Assembly: GCA_018241695.1 (NCBI GenBank)
Contig: JAFEDH010000007.1
Coordinates: 1 to 64,000, forward strand
Direction of reading: 5' to 3'
Source of the DNA: Pseudomonadota bacterium
Lineage (GTDB): Bacteria; Pseudomonadota; Gammaproteobacteria; Burkholderiales; Rhodocyclaceae
Length of the DNA stretch: 64,000 bases
The translations under genes and the position numbers were made by a program. Below the pieces are notes generated by a model, which was given only the letters and a program-made list of their open reading frames with translations, was not told where the DNA came from and did not search any database. Numbering within the stretch: the stretch's first letter is position 1; every line of letters starts with the position of its first letter. Positions 49,709 through 58,920 of this stretch are shown here, one piece after another.

Positions 49709-50302
49709 ATGCGCCGTTGGTGTTTCGCGCTGGGAATTTCCCTGCTATTCCACGGTTTGGTGCTTGCCCCCGGGTTGCCTGCCGTTGTGACTCCGGTGGC
49801 TTCCCAGTGGCGCGTGACGCTGGCACCGCCCCGGCTCGGCCCGATGCCAGGCATCCCGCATTCCGAACACCGCGTGCTGTCAGCAGCGCACGGTGATGAA
49901 GATGCGCCCGCCAGCGTAGCCGGCCGATCCGGTACAACGCAAGCGTCGCATCCGCCTGTTCCGCGCGAATCCCGCTCCAAAGGCGCGGAGCCGGGTGAGG
50001 AGGTGGATGGAGAAGGGTTGCGCCGTTACCGCCTGGCCTTGGCCATACAGGCTCGGGGGGGGCGGTTTTCCGATCATGAGGCGGTGATGGCAGACCGGTC
50101 CGGGACCGCGATCATCGGCATCGGGGTGGGCGTGGGCGGAGCAGTATCTCCGCCCTGGCTGGAGCAGTCCAGCGGCCATCGGGAACTGGATGCGGCGGCC
50201 CTGGCATTGATTGAAGGGGCCGTGGCCAGAACGCCAGTACCCGTGGTCTTGCAGGGGAAGCGGTTCGTGCTGACACTGCCGGTAGTTTTCGGCCTCCGGT
50301 AG
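49709..50302 (+). CDS. TonB-like protein, third copy
   Basis: A protein of 197 residues: N-terminal membrane anchor (FALGISLLFHGLVLAPGL), a linker rich in Pro/Ser and a C-terminal region with TonB-like strands (GTAIIGIGVGVGG, then DAAALALIEGAVARTP). It is shorter and more diverged than the copies at 39870 and 45161. ATG at 49709 is chosen because the upstream in-frame start lacks a ribosome site. Confidence 0.6.
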   Translation: MRRWCFALGISLLFHGLVLAPGLPAVVTPVASQWRVTLAPPRLGPMPGIPHSEHRVLSAAHGDEDAPASVAGRSGTTQASHPPVPRESRSKGAEPGEEVDGEGLRRYRLALAIQARGGRFSDHEAVMADRSGTAIIGIGVGVGGAVSPPWLEQSSGHRELDAAALALIEGAVARTPVPVVLQGKRFVLTLPVVFGLR

Positions 50303-50323
50303 TGCGCAGGATCGGGATGTGGC

Positions 50324-50869
50324 TCAGGAGGGGAGCAGGTCTTCGGCGTGGAAGCCGAAGCTGCCACTCGTCCGGTCGGCAAAAAAATGCCGGAGGGTGA
50401 TGGCGACGGTGCGAAAGGCGATTTCCTCCCAGGGGATTTCGCTTTCGGAAAACAATGCGGTTTCCAGGGTCTCCTCGCCGGGAGAGAACTCGAGATCCTT
50501 GAGCCGGGAACGGTAAAACACATGAACCTGATTGGCCTGGGGGACGCTGATGAGAGAGTACATGTCGTGCAGATCCACCCGCGCGTTGGCTTCCTCCCGC
50601 GTTTCGCGGATCGCTGCCTGGGGTACGGTTTCGTCATTTTCCATAAAACCGGCGGGAAGCGTCCATTTCCCGTAGCGGGGGTCGATGGCGCGACGACACA
50701 GGAGAATTTTGTCTTCCCACTCGGGCAACGTTCCCACGACCAGGCGCGGATTACGATAGTGGATGGCACCGCAGGCGTCACAGAGATGGCGCGGCCGGGA
50801 ATCTCCGGGAGGGATTCGATAGGCGACGGGTGCGCCACAGGTGCAACAGTAATTGATGGCCGGGTCCAT
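50324..50869 (-). CDS. Nudix hydrolase with zinc ribbon
   Basis: A protein of 181 residues. An N-terminal zinc ribbon (CCTCGAP, CDACGAIHYRNPR) is followed by the Nudix box (GFMENDETVPQAAIRETREEANA). It would hydrolyse a nucleoside diphosphate linked to another moiety. It resembles the zinc-ribbon Nudix proteins in the NudC neighbourhood but is shorter than NudC (about 257). Convergent with the third TonB-like gene. Confidence 0.88.
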   Translation of the reverse strand: MDPAINYCCTCGAPVAYRIPPGDSRPRHLCDACGAIHYRNPRLVVGTLPEWEDKILLCRRAIDPRYGKWTLPAGFMENDETVPQAAIRETREEANARVDLHDMYSLISVPQANQVHVFYRSRLKDLEFSPGEETLETALFSESEIPWEEIAFRTVAITLRHFFADRTSGSFGFHAEDLLPS

Positions 50870-51070
50870 GGCGCTTGATTCTAGCCTGCCGGAGGTGAAT
50901 GGTGCGATCAGACGAAGCAGCCGAAGCCTGCTGAGGTGATAGGGGGAATACGGGGATTTCTTTCCATGAATCCTGCGTGACGCAGATTCGGGCGGGCGCT
51001 AGGATGCTGTCCGTGCTCCTGTGCAATGCAGGGGCGGCAGACAAGGTCAGACAATTTCGTTGAGGATTGC

Positions 51071-51098
51071 CATCCTGTAGGGAAAGCCCTACAGGATG
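51071..51098. promoter_or_regulatory. 12-bp perfect hairpin upstream of flhD
   Basis: CATCCTGTAGGG-AAAG-CCCTACAGGATG is a perfect inverted repeat 116 bp before flhD, in a 344-bp region between the Nudix gene and flhD. The rest of that stretch shows no gene. It could be an operator, an mRNA hairpin or a terminator (GTGTTTTTC follows on the plus strand). Confidence 0.5.
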
Positions 51099-51213
51099 AT
51101 TTGTGTTTTTCTTACGGAAGATTACCGGGTCTGCCTATCGTCATGGTACATGCCCTGACCCAGAATGTGCGCATCGTCCCGGGGGATCGGGGCTGTTTCC
51201 GGAGGAGCGCGCG

Positions 51214-51531
51214 ATGAAGGCAACGGATGTTTATAACGATATCAAGGAAGTCAATCTGGCCTACCTCATGCTCGCCCAGAGCATGGTGCGCGGAGATCGT
51301 GAGGCGGCTGTTTTCCGTCTGGGTATCAGTACCGAGATTGCCGATCTCCTGGATGGCTTGACTCCCGGGCAAATCCTCAAGATGGCAAGCACCGACATGC
51401 TGTTGTGCAGTTTCCGCTTTGACGATTCCCTGTTGCTGAATCTTCTTTCGGATCATGAGCGGGAGCGTGGTGTCGGTCATATCCATGCTGCCATTCTGGC
51501 GGCGGGAAAGCCGGTGGAAACAGTTTCCTGA
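51214..51531 (+). CDS. flhD: Flagellar master regulator FlhD
   Basis: A protein of 105 residues, normal FlhD size, with the conserved N-terminal helix (DVYNDIKEVNLAYLMLAQSM). With FlhC it forms the FlhD4C2 activator of class II flagellar operons through sigma-70. The ATG has GGAGGAG upstream. The gene lies 9 nt before flhC. Its presence indicates the beta/enteric type of hierarchy rather than the FleQ-led type. Confidence 0.93.
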   Translation: MKATDVYNDIKEVNLAYLMLAQSMVRGDREAAVFRLGISTEIADLLDGLTPGQILKMASTDMLLCSFRFDDSLLLNLLSDHERERGVGHIHAAILAAGKPVETVS

Positions 51532-51540
51532 GGAGCTACC

Positions 51541-52083
51541 ATGCGCAACAAGTCCGTTATCCTGGAAGCCCGTGATATCCGGCTCGCGATCGATCTGATC
51601 GAACTTGGCGCGCGCCTCCAGTTGCTGGAAGCGGAGACCAAGTTGTCCCGGGAGCGTCTGCTGAAGCTCTACAAGGAGGTCAAGGGAGAGTCCCCTCCCA
51701 AGGGCATGCTGCCCTTTTCGACGGACTGGTTCATGACCTGGCAGCCGAACATCCATGCCTCCCTGTTCATGGCCTATTACCGCTTTTTTCAAAAGCACAC
51801 CGAGTTGCGCGGACTGGAACTCATCATCAAGGCTTACCGCATGTATCTGGAACAGGTAAGGCGGGGCGGCATGGATGTGGTGTTGTCTCTCACCCGTGCC
51901 TGGACCATGGTCCGCTTCTTTGAGGCCGACATGCTGCAGACCGTGATTTGCAGGGAATGTAGCGGAGAGTTTGTTTCCCATGCCCACGATCCTCGGCGCG
52001 GATATGTCTGCGGCCTGTGCCACATGCCTGCCCGGGCGGGAAAAACCCGCAAAGCCAGGGAGTCCGCAGCAGTCGTCGCCTGA
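51541..52083 (+). CDS. flhC: Flagellar master regulator FlhC
   Basis: A protein of 180 residues, partner of FlhD, with a conserved helical start (ARDIRLAIDLIELGARLQLL) and a zinc site near the C-terminus (CRECSGEFVSHAHD then CGLC). Normal length. Ribosome site GAGGAG precedes the ATG. Confidence 0.95.
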   Translation: MRNKSVILEARDIRLAIDLIELGARLQLLEAETKLSRERLLKLYKEVKGESPPKGMLPFSTDWFMTWQPNIHASLFMAYYRFFQKHTELRGLELIIKAYRMYLEQVRRGGMDVVLSLTRAWTMVRFFEADMLQTVICRECSGEFVSHAHDPRRGYVCGLCHMPARAGKTRKARESAAVVA

Positions 52084-52102
52084 TCCCGCAGGAATTCCCG
52101 GG

Positions 52103-52152
52103 CATGAAAGACAAGACCCTTCTTTGTGCGAAGAAGGGTCTTGTCTTTCATG
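52103..52152. terminator. 22-bp perfect stem-loop after flhC
   Basis: A 22-bp perfect inverted repeat (52103-52124 with 52131-52152) with a 6-nt loop TGTGCG lies 20 nt after the flhC stop. The stem is far longer than usual terminators and lacks a clean T-run, so a terminator is only one explanation. The next gene, motA, starts 108 bp later. Confidence 0.65.
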
Positions 52153-52259
52153 CGATGCCAGTCGTAACGTTGCATCGAGATTTTTACCGTTATTATTGGC
52201 CCGCTCCGGCCATTGAAAGCCATTCCGAATAATTAAGAAAAACCCCGGGAGTCCGCCGC

Positions 52260-53120
52260 ATGTTCGTCATCATCGGCTATGTAGTTCTCGTAGGTGCCGT
52301 TCTCGGGGGCTTTGTGCTCGCCGGAGGGCATGTCCATTCCCTGATCCAGCCCACCGAACTGCTTTCGATCGGCGGTGCGACGCTGGGAGCCTTTTTCGTG
52401 GCCAACCCTCCCAAGGTGGTGAAGGCAACTTTCGCGGCCGTCCCCAAGGTGCTCAAGGGCTCACGCCTCAACAAGGCGTTGTACATGGATTTACTGGCGA
52501 TGCTTTTCGAGATTCTGTCCAAGGTTCGCAAAGAGGGCTTGATGTCCGTCGAAAGCGACATCGAGAATCCGGAATCGAGCCCCATCTTCTCCAAATATCC
52601 TGCCATTGTCGGAGATCATCATCTCGTCGAATTCCTGACCGATTATTTGCGCATGATGGTGGGTGGAAATCTGAATGCCTTCGAAATCGAGAATCTGATG
52701 GACAACGAGATCGAAACTCACCATCACGAGGGCGAACTGCCGATTCATGCCCTGGGCAAGGTTGCAGATGGTCTGCCTGCATTCGGTATCGTGGCTGCGG
52801 TGATGGGGGTGGTGCACACCATGGAATCGGTGGGCATTCCTCCGGCAGAACTGGGCAAGCTGATTGCGGCTGCCCTGGTCGGTACTTTTCTCGGTATTTT
52901 GCTTTCCTATGGATTTGTGGCGCCGGTGGGCACCGCCCTGGAACACAAGCTTCACGAAGAGGCAAAACTGTTCCAGTGCATGAAGGTGGTTTTGCTGGCG
53001 AGCATGAATGGCTATGCCCCGCAGGTGGCGGTCGAGTTTGGCCGCAAGGTGCTGTTTTCCACGGATCGTCCCAGTTTCCGCGAGCTGGAGGATGATCTCA
53101 AGTCCCGCAAGGGCAAGTAA
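52260..53120 (+). CDS. motA: Flagellar stator protein MotA
   Basis: A protein of 286 residues with four membrane helices; MotA surrounds MotB to form the proton-driven stator. Signatures are NPPKVVKATFAAVP and GVVHTMESVGIPPAELGKLIAAALVG. Same family as E. coli MotA. It starts the motA-motB pair just after flhDC, the usual place in betaproteobacteria. A second, distinct stator is at 60526-62083. Confidence 0.95.
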   Translation: MFVIIGYVVLVGAVLGGFVLAGGHVHSLIQPTELLSIGGATLGAFFVANPPKVVKATFAAVPKVLKGSRLNKALYMDLLAMLFEILSKVRKEGLMSVESDIENPESSPIFSKYPAIVGDHHLVEFLTDYLRMMVGGNLNAFEIENLMDNEIETHHHEGELPIHALGKVADGLPAFGIVAAVMGVVHTMESVGIPPAELGKLIAAALVGTFLGILLSYGFVAPVGTALEHKLHEEAKLFQCMKVVLLASMNGYAPQVAVEFGRKVLFSTDRPSFRELEDDLKSRKGK

Positions 53121-53146
53121 CTCCCGAAGGTGCATCGAGGCAGGCC

Positions 53147-54106
53147 GTGAGCGACGATACCCAGCAGCCGATAGTCGTCAAGCGTATCAAGAAGGGGGGC
53201 GGTGGCCATCACGGTGGCGCCTGGAAAATCGCCTATGCGGACTTTGTAACCGCGATGATGGCTTTCTTTCTCCTGATGTGGCTGCTGGGATCCACTACCC
53301 AGGGCGATTTGAAGGGAATCTCGGAATATTTCTCCACACCGCTCAAGGTGGCCATGGCCGGCGGTTCGGGCTCTGGTGACTCTTCTTCGGTCATCCAGGG
53401 AGGCGGGGAGGATTTGAGCCGTGCCCACGGTCAGGTGAAAAAAGGGGATATCGAGTCCGAAAAACGCTCGCTCAATCTCCAGGCGCTGCGGGCCGACTTC
53501 GAGCGCCAGGAGCGTGCCCGCCTCGAGGGCCTGAAAGGGGATCTGGAGCAGATGATCGATTCCACGCCGACGCTGCGGCAGTTCAAGAGCCAATTGCTGC
53601 TCGATCTGACCAGCGAGGGATTGCGTATCCAGATCGTGGACGAGAAGAATCGTCCGATGTTCGATTCCGCGAGTTCCGAATTGAAGCCTTATACCAAGGA
53701 AATTCTGCACGAGATCGGGCGTGCGCTGAACCGGGTGGATAACCGGATATCCCTTTCAGGGCATACGGATGCCACGCCATATTCGGGGGGCGACAAGGGA
53801 TTCGGCAACTGGGAATTGTCCACCAACCGGGCCAATGCTTCGCGGCGCGAAATGATCGCCGGTGGCATGCGGGAAAACAAGGTGATGCGTATCGTGGGGC
53901 TGGCCTCCACCATTCTGTACGATAAGCAGGACCCATACAATCCGACCAATCGGCGCATCAGTATTGTCGTGATGAACAAGCGTACCGAGGAGGCCATCCT
54001 TCGTGATGGCAACAATACCGATATCGGAGACGAAGGTGATGCTGGTCAGCAGGTCGAGCAGGCGGCATCCCGGCTGCCCGCCGCTTCCACCCCGGCAGCC
54101 CGCTGA
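53147..54106 (+). CDS. motB: Flagellar stator protein MotB
   Basis: A protein of 319 residues with a GTG start at 53147. The single membrane helix contains the proton-carrying aspartate (AYADFVTAMMAFFLLMWLL), and the C-terminal OmpA-like peptidoglycan domain has SLSGHTDATPYSGG and NWELSTNRANA. It pairs with MotA. Confidence 0.95.
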   Translation: MSDDTQQPIVVKRIKKGGGGHHGGAWKIAYADFVTAMMAFFLLMWLLGSTTQGDLKGISEYFSTPLKVAMAGGSGSGDSSSVIQGGGEDLSRAHGQVKKGDIESEKRSLNLQALRADFERQERARLEGLKGDLEQMIDSTPTLRQFKSQLLLDLTSEGLRIQIVDEKNRPMFDSASSELKPYTKEILHEIGRALNRVDNRISLSGHTDATPYSGGDKGFGNWELSTNRANASRREMIAGGMRENKVMRIVGLASTILYDKQDPYNPTNRRISIVVMNKRTEEAILRDGNNTDIGDEGDAGQQVEQAASRLPAASTPAAR

Positions 54107-54193
54107 ACTGCTGACCGCCACAGCGTGCGAGGCAGAGGCGCGCCGCAGGAATTGATTGGCCTAAAGCCGGTTATTCACGCCCTTTCATACACG

Positions 54194-54220
54194 CCATGAC
54201 GGCAATAATTGCCGTCATGG
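54194..54220. promoter_or_regulatory. 27-bp palindrome overlapping flhB ribosome site
   Basis: CCATGACGGCAAT-A-ATTGCCGTCATGG is a perfect 13-bp inverted repeat with a single central base. Its right arm runs into the ATGGAG ribosome site of flhB (start 54233). As DNA it is an operator candidate; as RNA it could hide the ribosome site. It does not match the FlhDC box or a sigma-28 promoter. Confidence 0.55.
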
Positions 54221-54232
54221 AGACGTGGGCTC

Positions 54233-55381
54233 ATGGCTGAAGACAGTGATCTCGAACGCACGGAACCTGCATCGAGCCGGCGCATCGAAAAGGCGCGCGA
54301 GGAAGGGCAGGTTCCCCAGTCACGGGAGCTGCAGGCCTTTCTGGTGCTGTTTGTCGCGGTTGGCGGAATCTGGATGATGTCCGGCTGGATGGGGCAGCAC
54401 GCCACGCATATCGTGCGCGAGGGATTGAGCTTCGGCAGGGCCGGCGCCTTTGATGCGCGTGTCATGCAGGCAACCATGGCATCCCTGGGATGGTCCGCGC
54501 TGCTGCTGGCGGCACCGGTCTTTATCTTGACATTCTTCGCAGCGATTCTGGCGCCGGCAATGCTTGGCGGCCTGGTGTATTCGCCCAAGGCACTCAATCT
54601 CAATCTCTCCCGTCTGGATCCTCTGGCCGGGGTTCGGCGCATGTTCTCCGTGCGCAGCCTGGGAGAGCTGGTCAAGGCAGTCCTCAAGGCCTTACTGATC
54701 GGCGGGGTCATCACCTGGGTCGTCCTGCATGACGGTGCTTCCCTTTTCGCCATGCTTCAGCAGACACCCGAGGGGGGGATTCATCACTTTTCCACCCTGG
54801 TCCTGCGCGCGGCGGTTGCCCTGCTGGCCGGTTTGGCATTCATTGCTGCCATCGACGTGCCGTTCCAGCTCTGGCAGTACTACTCGGGACTGCGCATGAC
54901 CAAAGAGGAGTTGCGCCAGGAGCACAAGGAAATGGAGGGCGACCCCCAGCTCAAGGCGCGCATCCGCAGCCAGCAGCGGGAAATGGCACGCAAGCGGATG
55001 ATGTCGGAAGTGCCCAAGGCCAATGTGGTGGTTACCAACCCCACCCACTTTGCCGTCGCCCTGAAGTATGAACAGGGCGCCATGGCGGCGCCCCAGGTGG
55101 TTGCCAAAGGCATCAATCTGGTGGCGCAGAAGATTCGTACCCTGGCCGAAGAAAATCAGGTACCGGTGCTGGAGATACCACCGCTTGCGCGGGCCCTTTA
55201 CCGCCACGCCGAGATTGGCGACCAGATTCCATCGAGCCTGTACACCGCTGTGGCCGAGGTCATGGCTTACGTTTATCAACTCGATCAGTTCGTGGCCGAC
55301 GGCGGGCGCACACTGCAGGCACCGGTGCTTCCGGCGGCGGTTGCAATGCCGGATGGAATGGATCCCGGAGCGGCTGAATGA
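54233..55381 (+). CDS. flhB: Flagellar export apparatus protein FlhB
   Basis: A protein of 382 residues with four membrane helices and a cytoplasmic C-terminal domain. The autocleavage motif NPTH (near residue 270) is intact; cleavage switches export from hook to filament substrates. ATG 54233 is chosen because the upstream in-frame ATG (54209) lies inside the palindrome. It overlaps flhA by 4 nt. Confidence 0.96.
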   Translation: MAEDSDLERTEPASSRRIEKAREEGQVPQSRELQAFLVLFVAVGGIWMMSGWMGQHATHIVREGLSFGRAGAFDARVMQATMASLGWSALLLAAPVFILTFFAAILAPAMLGGLVYSPKALNLNLSRLDPLAGVRRMFSVRSLGELVKAVLKALLIGGVITWVVLHDGASLFAMLQQTPEGGIHHFSTLVLRAAVALLAGLAFIAAIDVPFQLWQYYSGLRMTKEELRQEHKEMEGDPQLKARIRSQQREMARKRMMSEVPKANVVVTNPTHFAVALKYEQGAMAAPQVVAKGINLVAQKIRTLAEENQVPVLEIPPLARALYRHAEIGDQIPSSLYTAVAEVMAYVYQLDQFVADGGRTLQAPVLPAAVAMPDGMDPGAAE

Positions 55382-57471
55382 ACGAAGCTTTCGTGCTGAC
55401 GCTGAATCAGCTCTTCGGCCGCCAGAATCTGAAGGCATTGGCGGCACCGGGTCTCATCATCATGATTCTGGCGATGATGGTGCTGCCGTTGCCGCCATTT
55501 GTGCTGGATCTGCTGTTCACATTCAACATCGCCCTCGCGATCATGGTGCTGCTGGTGTCGATGTACACCGTGAAGCCACTGGATTTTTCCGTATTCCCAA
55601 CGGTATTGCTGGTGACCACGCTGCTCCGGTTATCCCTCAATGTGGCCTCCACCCGGGTGGTGCTGCTGGAAGGGCATACCGGTCCGGATGCTGCCGGAAA
55701 GGTGATCGAGGCCTTCGGTCATTTCCTGGTGGGTGGCAATTACACCGTGGGTATCGTGGTGTTCATCATTCTCACCGTGATCAACTTCATCGTGATCACC
55801 AAGGGGGCCGGCCGTATCGCGGAGGTTTCGGCACGCTTCACCCTGGATGCCATGCCGGGAAAACAGATGGCGATTGATGCGGATCTCAATGCCGGGTTGA
55901 TCGGAGAGGATGAGGCGCGCAAGCGACGCAGCACCGTTGCCCAGGAAGCCGACTTTTACGGCTCCATGGACGGTGCTTCCAAATTTGTCCGGGGGGACGC
56001 CATCGCCGGCATCCTGATCCTGTTGATCAACATCGTCGGTGGCCTGATTGTCGGTGTGATCCAGCACGATATGGCCGCCGCCCAGGCGGCAAAAAACTAT
56101 ACGTTGCTGACGATCGGCGATGGGCTGGTGGCGCAGATTCCGGCACTGATCATTTCCACTGCGGCAGGCCTGGTGGTGACCCGGGTGGGGGATGATGACA
56201 CGGACATCGGGCAGCAGTTCATCGGGCAGATCTTCGGCAATTCCACCGTTTTGATCCTGACCGCGGGCATTCTCGGGGTTCTCGGGTTGATTCCCGGCAT
56301 GCCTCATTTCGTGTTTCTCCTTCTGGCCGGGGCGATCGGGGGCTTTGCCTACTGGAAGATCACCGAGGCCGGCAAAGGCAGGAGTGCGCCGGATGTGGCA
56401 GCCGTCACTCCTGCTGCCACTTCCGAATCGCAAGAGGCGAGCTGGGCCGATGTGGCTCCTGTGGACGTGCTCGGGCTGGAGGTGGGCTACCGCCTGATTC
56501 CCCTGGTGGACCGGAGTCAGGAAGGTGATCTGCTCAAGCGCATTCGCGGCTTGCGGCGCAAGTTTGCGCAGGAGGTCGGATTTCTTGCGGCGCCGGTGCA
56601 CATCCGTGACAACCTCGAATTGAAACCCAATGCCTACCGGATCGCGTTGAAGGGGGTGGAAATCGGGACCGGCGAGGCCTATCCGGGAATGTTTCTCGCC
56701 ATCAATCCCGGTCGGGTGGCGGGGCCTGTGCAGGGTATCGCCACCAAGGATCCCGCTTTCGATTTGCCCGCCACCTGGGTCGAGGCAGGCCTCAAGGAAC
56801 AGGCAAATGTGCTCGGCTACACGGTAGTGGATGCCGGGACGGTGATTGCAACCCATCTGAATCACATCATCCTGCTCCACGCCGCCGAGCTTCTCGGCCG
56901 CCAGGAAACACAGGCGCTGCTCGATCATATTGCCAAGGATGCCCCCAAGCTGATCGAGGATCTGGTGCCCAAGCAGATTCCCTTGTCGGTGGTGCAGCGG
57001 GTGCTGCAAAACCTGCTGGAGGAGAGTGTCAACATACGCGACATGCGTTCCATCATCGAGACGCTGGCCGAGCATGCGCCACGAACGCAGGACCCGGCGG
57101 AACTGACTGCCGTTATCCGTGTGACCCTGGGCCGGGCCATCATCCAGCAGTATTTCCCGGGTAATGCCGAGTTGCAGGTGATGGCGCTCGATCCCGATCT
57201 GGAGCGCATTCTCGGGCAGGCCTTGCTGGGTGGGGGCGAGGGTTCCATCGAACCCGGGCTGGCCGATTCCCTGCTGCGCGAGACAGCCACGGCTGCCCAG
57301 CGCCAGGAAGACATGGGTCTGCCCCCGGTATTGCTTGTTCCAGGCCATCTTCGCTGGCTATTGTCACGCTTCCTGCGTCGATCCATCTCACAGCTCAAGG
57401 TCGTGGCCAATGCCGAAGTGCCGGATTCCCGCACGATCCGCATCACGACCCTCATTGGAGCGAAAGGCTGA
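55378..57471 (+). CDS. flhA: Flagellar export apparatus protein FlhA
   Basis: A protein of 697 residues with about eight N-terminal membrane helices and a large cytosolic C-terminal domain that docks chaperone-substrate complexes. Signatures are TTLLRLSLNVASTRVVLL and MPGKQMAIDADLNAGLI (the FHIPEP signature). Full length. It overlaps flhB (ATGA) and lies 3 nt before flhF. Confidence 0.97.
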   Translation: MNEAFVLTLNQLFGRQNLKALAAPGLIIMILAMMVLPLPPFVLDLLFTFNIALAIMVLLVSMYTVKPLDFSVFPTVLLVTTLLRLSLNVASTRVVLLEGHTGPDAAGKVIEAFGHFLVGGNYTVGIVVFIILTVINFIVITKGAGRIAEVSARFTLDAMPGKQMAIDADLNAGLIGEDEARKRRSTVAQEADFYGSMDGASKFVRGDAIAGILILLINIVGGLIVGVIQHDMAAAQAAKNYTLLTIGDGLVAQIPALIISTAAGLVVTRVGDDDTDIGQQFIGQIFGNSTVLILTAGILGVLGLIPGMPHFVFLLLAGAIGGFAYWKITEAGKGRSAPDVAAVTPAATSESQEASWADVAPVDVLGLEVGYRLIPLVDRSQEGDLLKRIRGLRRKFAQEVGFLAAPVHIRDNLELKPNAYRIALKGVEIGTGEAYPGMFLAINPGRVAGPVQGIATKDPAFDLPATWVEAGLKEQANVLGYTVVDAGTVIATHLNHIILLHAAELLGRQETQALLDHIAKDAPKLIEDLVPKQIPLSVVQRVLQNLLEESVNIRDMRSIIETLAEHAPRTQDPAELTAVIRVTLGRAIIQQYFPGNAELQVMALDPDLERILGQALLGGGEGSIEPGLADSLLRETATAAQRQEDMGLPPVLLVPGHLRWLLSRFLRRSISQLKVVANAEVPDSRTIRITTLIGAKG

Positions 57472-57474
57472 TCC

Positions 57475-58920
57475 ATGACCATCAAAAGATTCTTTGCTGA
57501 AAGTGCGCGCGAATGTCTGCGCAGAGTGAAGGAGGAACTGGGGCCGGATGCCATTGTTGTTTCCAACAAGGCGGTAACCGGAGGCGTGGAGATCACCGCC
57601 ATGTCTGCAGACAGCCTGGATGCGCTGTCACGACAGGCTGTCAATCCGGTGCGTGCCGTGGGGAACGGGGTACCGGTCAAAACCCTGTCTTCCCCACCGG
57701 TTGTTGGCGGTGACGATGACTACACCGTGAGTCTGTCCCCCAGGGTGCGAAAGCAGCCTGCCTTCCGTGACTGGCAACCACCAGCGGTCACTGCTGCAGT
57801 GGCATCCCGTCCAAATCCCCTGCAACCCCGTGATATGGCAGAAGCCGCTCATGCCAGGGTCCCGGTGCCCCCAGTGCCCCCGGCGGTCGTGCCGGGAGAA
57901 CGTCCGGTCCAGCCTGCTCCGTCGCCGGCGCATGTCAGAGAGAAGGCGGTTGATGCCGATGCCCAGGTTGATCATCTCATGAAGGAGATGCAAACTATTC
58001 GTGGCATGCTTGAGCAGCAACTGGCAGGATTTGCCTGGGGAGATTTATCGAGGAATGCGCCGGCACGGGCACTGCTGCTGTCGGAAATGCTGGCAGCCGG
58101 CTTTTCCGGTCAACTGGCCCGCCGTGTTGCGCAGGAACTGCCTGTGGATGTGGCCATCGACGAGGGCCGCAAACGGCTGATGGTGGGGGTCAACCGGCGC
58201 TTGCGAACCCTGGGTAACGAAGGTGATCTGATCGATCGTGGCGGTGTTTATGCCCTGGTAGGCCCCACCGGGGTCGGTAAAACCACGACTACGGCCAAAC
58301 TGGCTGCACGCTGCGTGGTGCGTTATGGTGCCGAGCGCGTTGCATTGCTGACCACCGATACCTACCGTATCGGCGCACATGAGCAACTGCGTATTTATGG
58401 CCGGATTCTTGGTGTTCCTGTCCATGTGGTTCGTGATGGTGACGACCTGCAGCATACCCTTGCCGACCTGCGTGAAAAGCACATGGTGCTGATCGATACC
58501 GTAGGCATGAGCCAGCGTGACCGGATGGTGGCCGAGCAGGCGGCGATGCTGATGCGATCCGGTGATGTGAGCCGGTTGTTGTTGCTGAACGCGACCAGTC
58601 GAGGGGATACGCTCGACGATGTGATCCGGGCTTACGCGGGGGAAGATCTGGCAGGCTGTCTGCTGACCAAGGTGGACGAAACAGCATCACTGGCACCGGT
58701 GCTGGATGCCGTGATCCGCCACGGCCTGCTGCTTTCCTACGTTACGAACGGTCAGCGGGTGCCGGAGGATCTGCATCTGCCGAATCGCAACTATCTTCTG
58801 CATCGCGCATTCAAACAGCCGGTCCCTGGCTCACCTCACCGTTTGCGCGAAAACGAAGTGGGCATGTTGCTCAATGCCAGAGCACAGGAACCATCACGCA
58901 AGGAGGGCAGCCTTGGTTAA
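57475..58920 (+). CDS. flhF: Flagellar SRP-like GTPase FlhF
   Basis: A protein of 481 residues. The basic N-terminal B domain (MTIKRFFAESARECLRRVKE) and a proline-rich linker precede the NG GTPase core: P-loop GPTGVGKTTTTAKLA, TTDTYRIGAHEQL and LIDTVGMSQRD, TKVDE. FlhF sets the place and number of polar flagella. Its gene is followed by flhG, its regulator. The combination implies polar flagellation, although flhDC is usually associated with peritrichous types. Confidence 0.96.
   Translation: MTIKRFFAESARECLRRVKEELGPDAIVVSNKAVTGGVEITAMSADSLDALSRQAVNPVRAVGNGVPVKTLSSPPVVGGDDDYTVSLSPRVRKQPAFRDWQPPAVTAAVASRPNPLQPRDMAEAAHARVPVPPVPPAVVPGERPVQPAPSPAHVREKAVDADAQVDHLMKEMQTIRGMLEQQLAGFAWGDLSRNAPARALLLSEMLAAGFSGQLARRVAQELPVDVAIDEGRKRLMVGVNRRLRTLGNEGDLIDRGGVYALVGPTGVGKTTTTAKLAARCVVRYGAERVALLTTDTYRIGAHEQLRIYGRILGVPVHVVRDGDDLQHTLADLREKHMVLIDTVGMSQRDRMVAEQAAMLMRSGDVSRLLLLNATSRGDTLDDVIRAYAGEDLAGCLLTKVDETASLAPVLDAVIRHGLLLSYVTNGQRVPEDLHLPNRNYLLHRAFKQPVPGSPHRLRENEVGMLLNARAQEPSRKEGSLG

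Noticed and set aside
52160-52259. Sigma-28 or sigma-54 promoter before motA
   Set aside because: Near matches such as TCCGAATAA lack a properly spaced upstream box; no GG-N10-GC was found.
54150-54195. Sigma-28 promoter upstream of flhB (TAAAG near 54162)
   Set aside because: The bases 15 positions downstream (CCTTTCAT) do not match GCCGATAA.
55630-57348. 572-codon minus-strand frame
   Set aside because: Antisense shadow of flhA.
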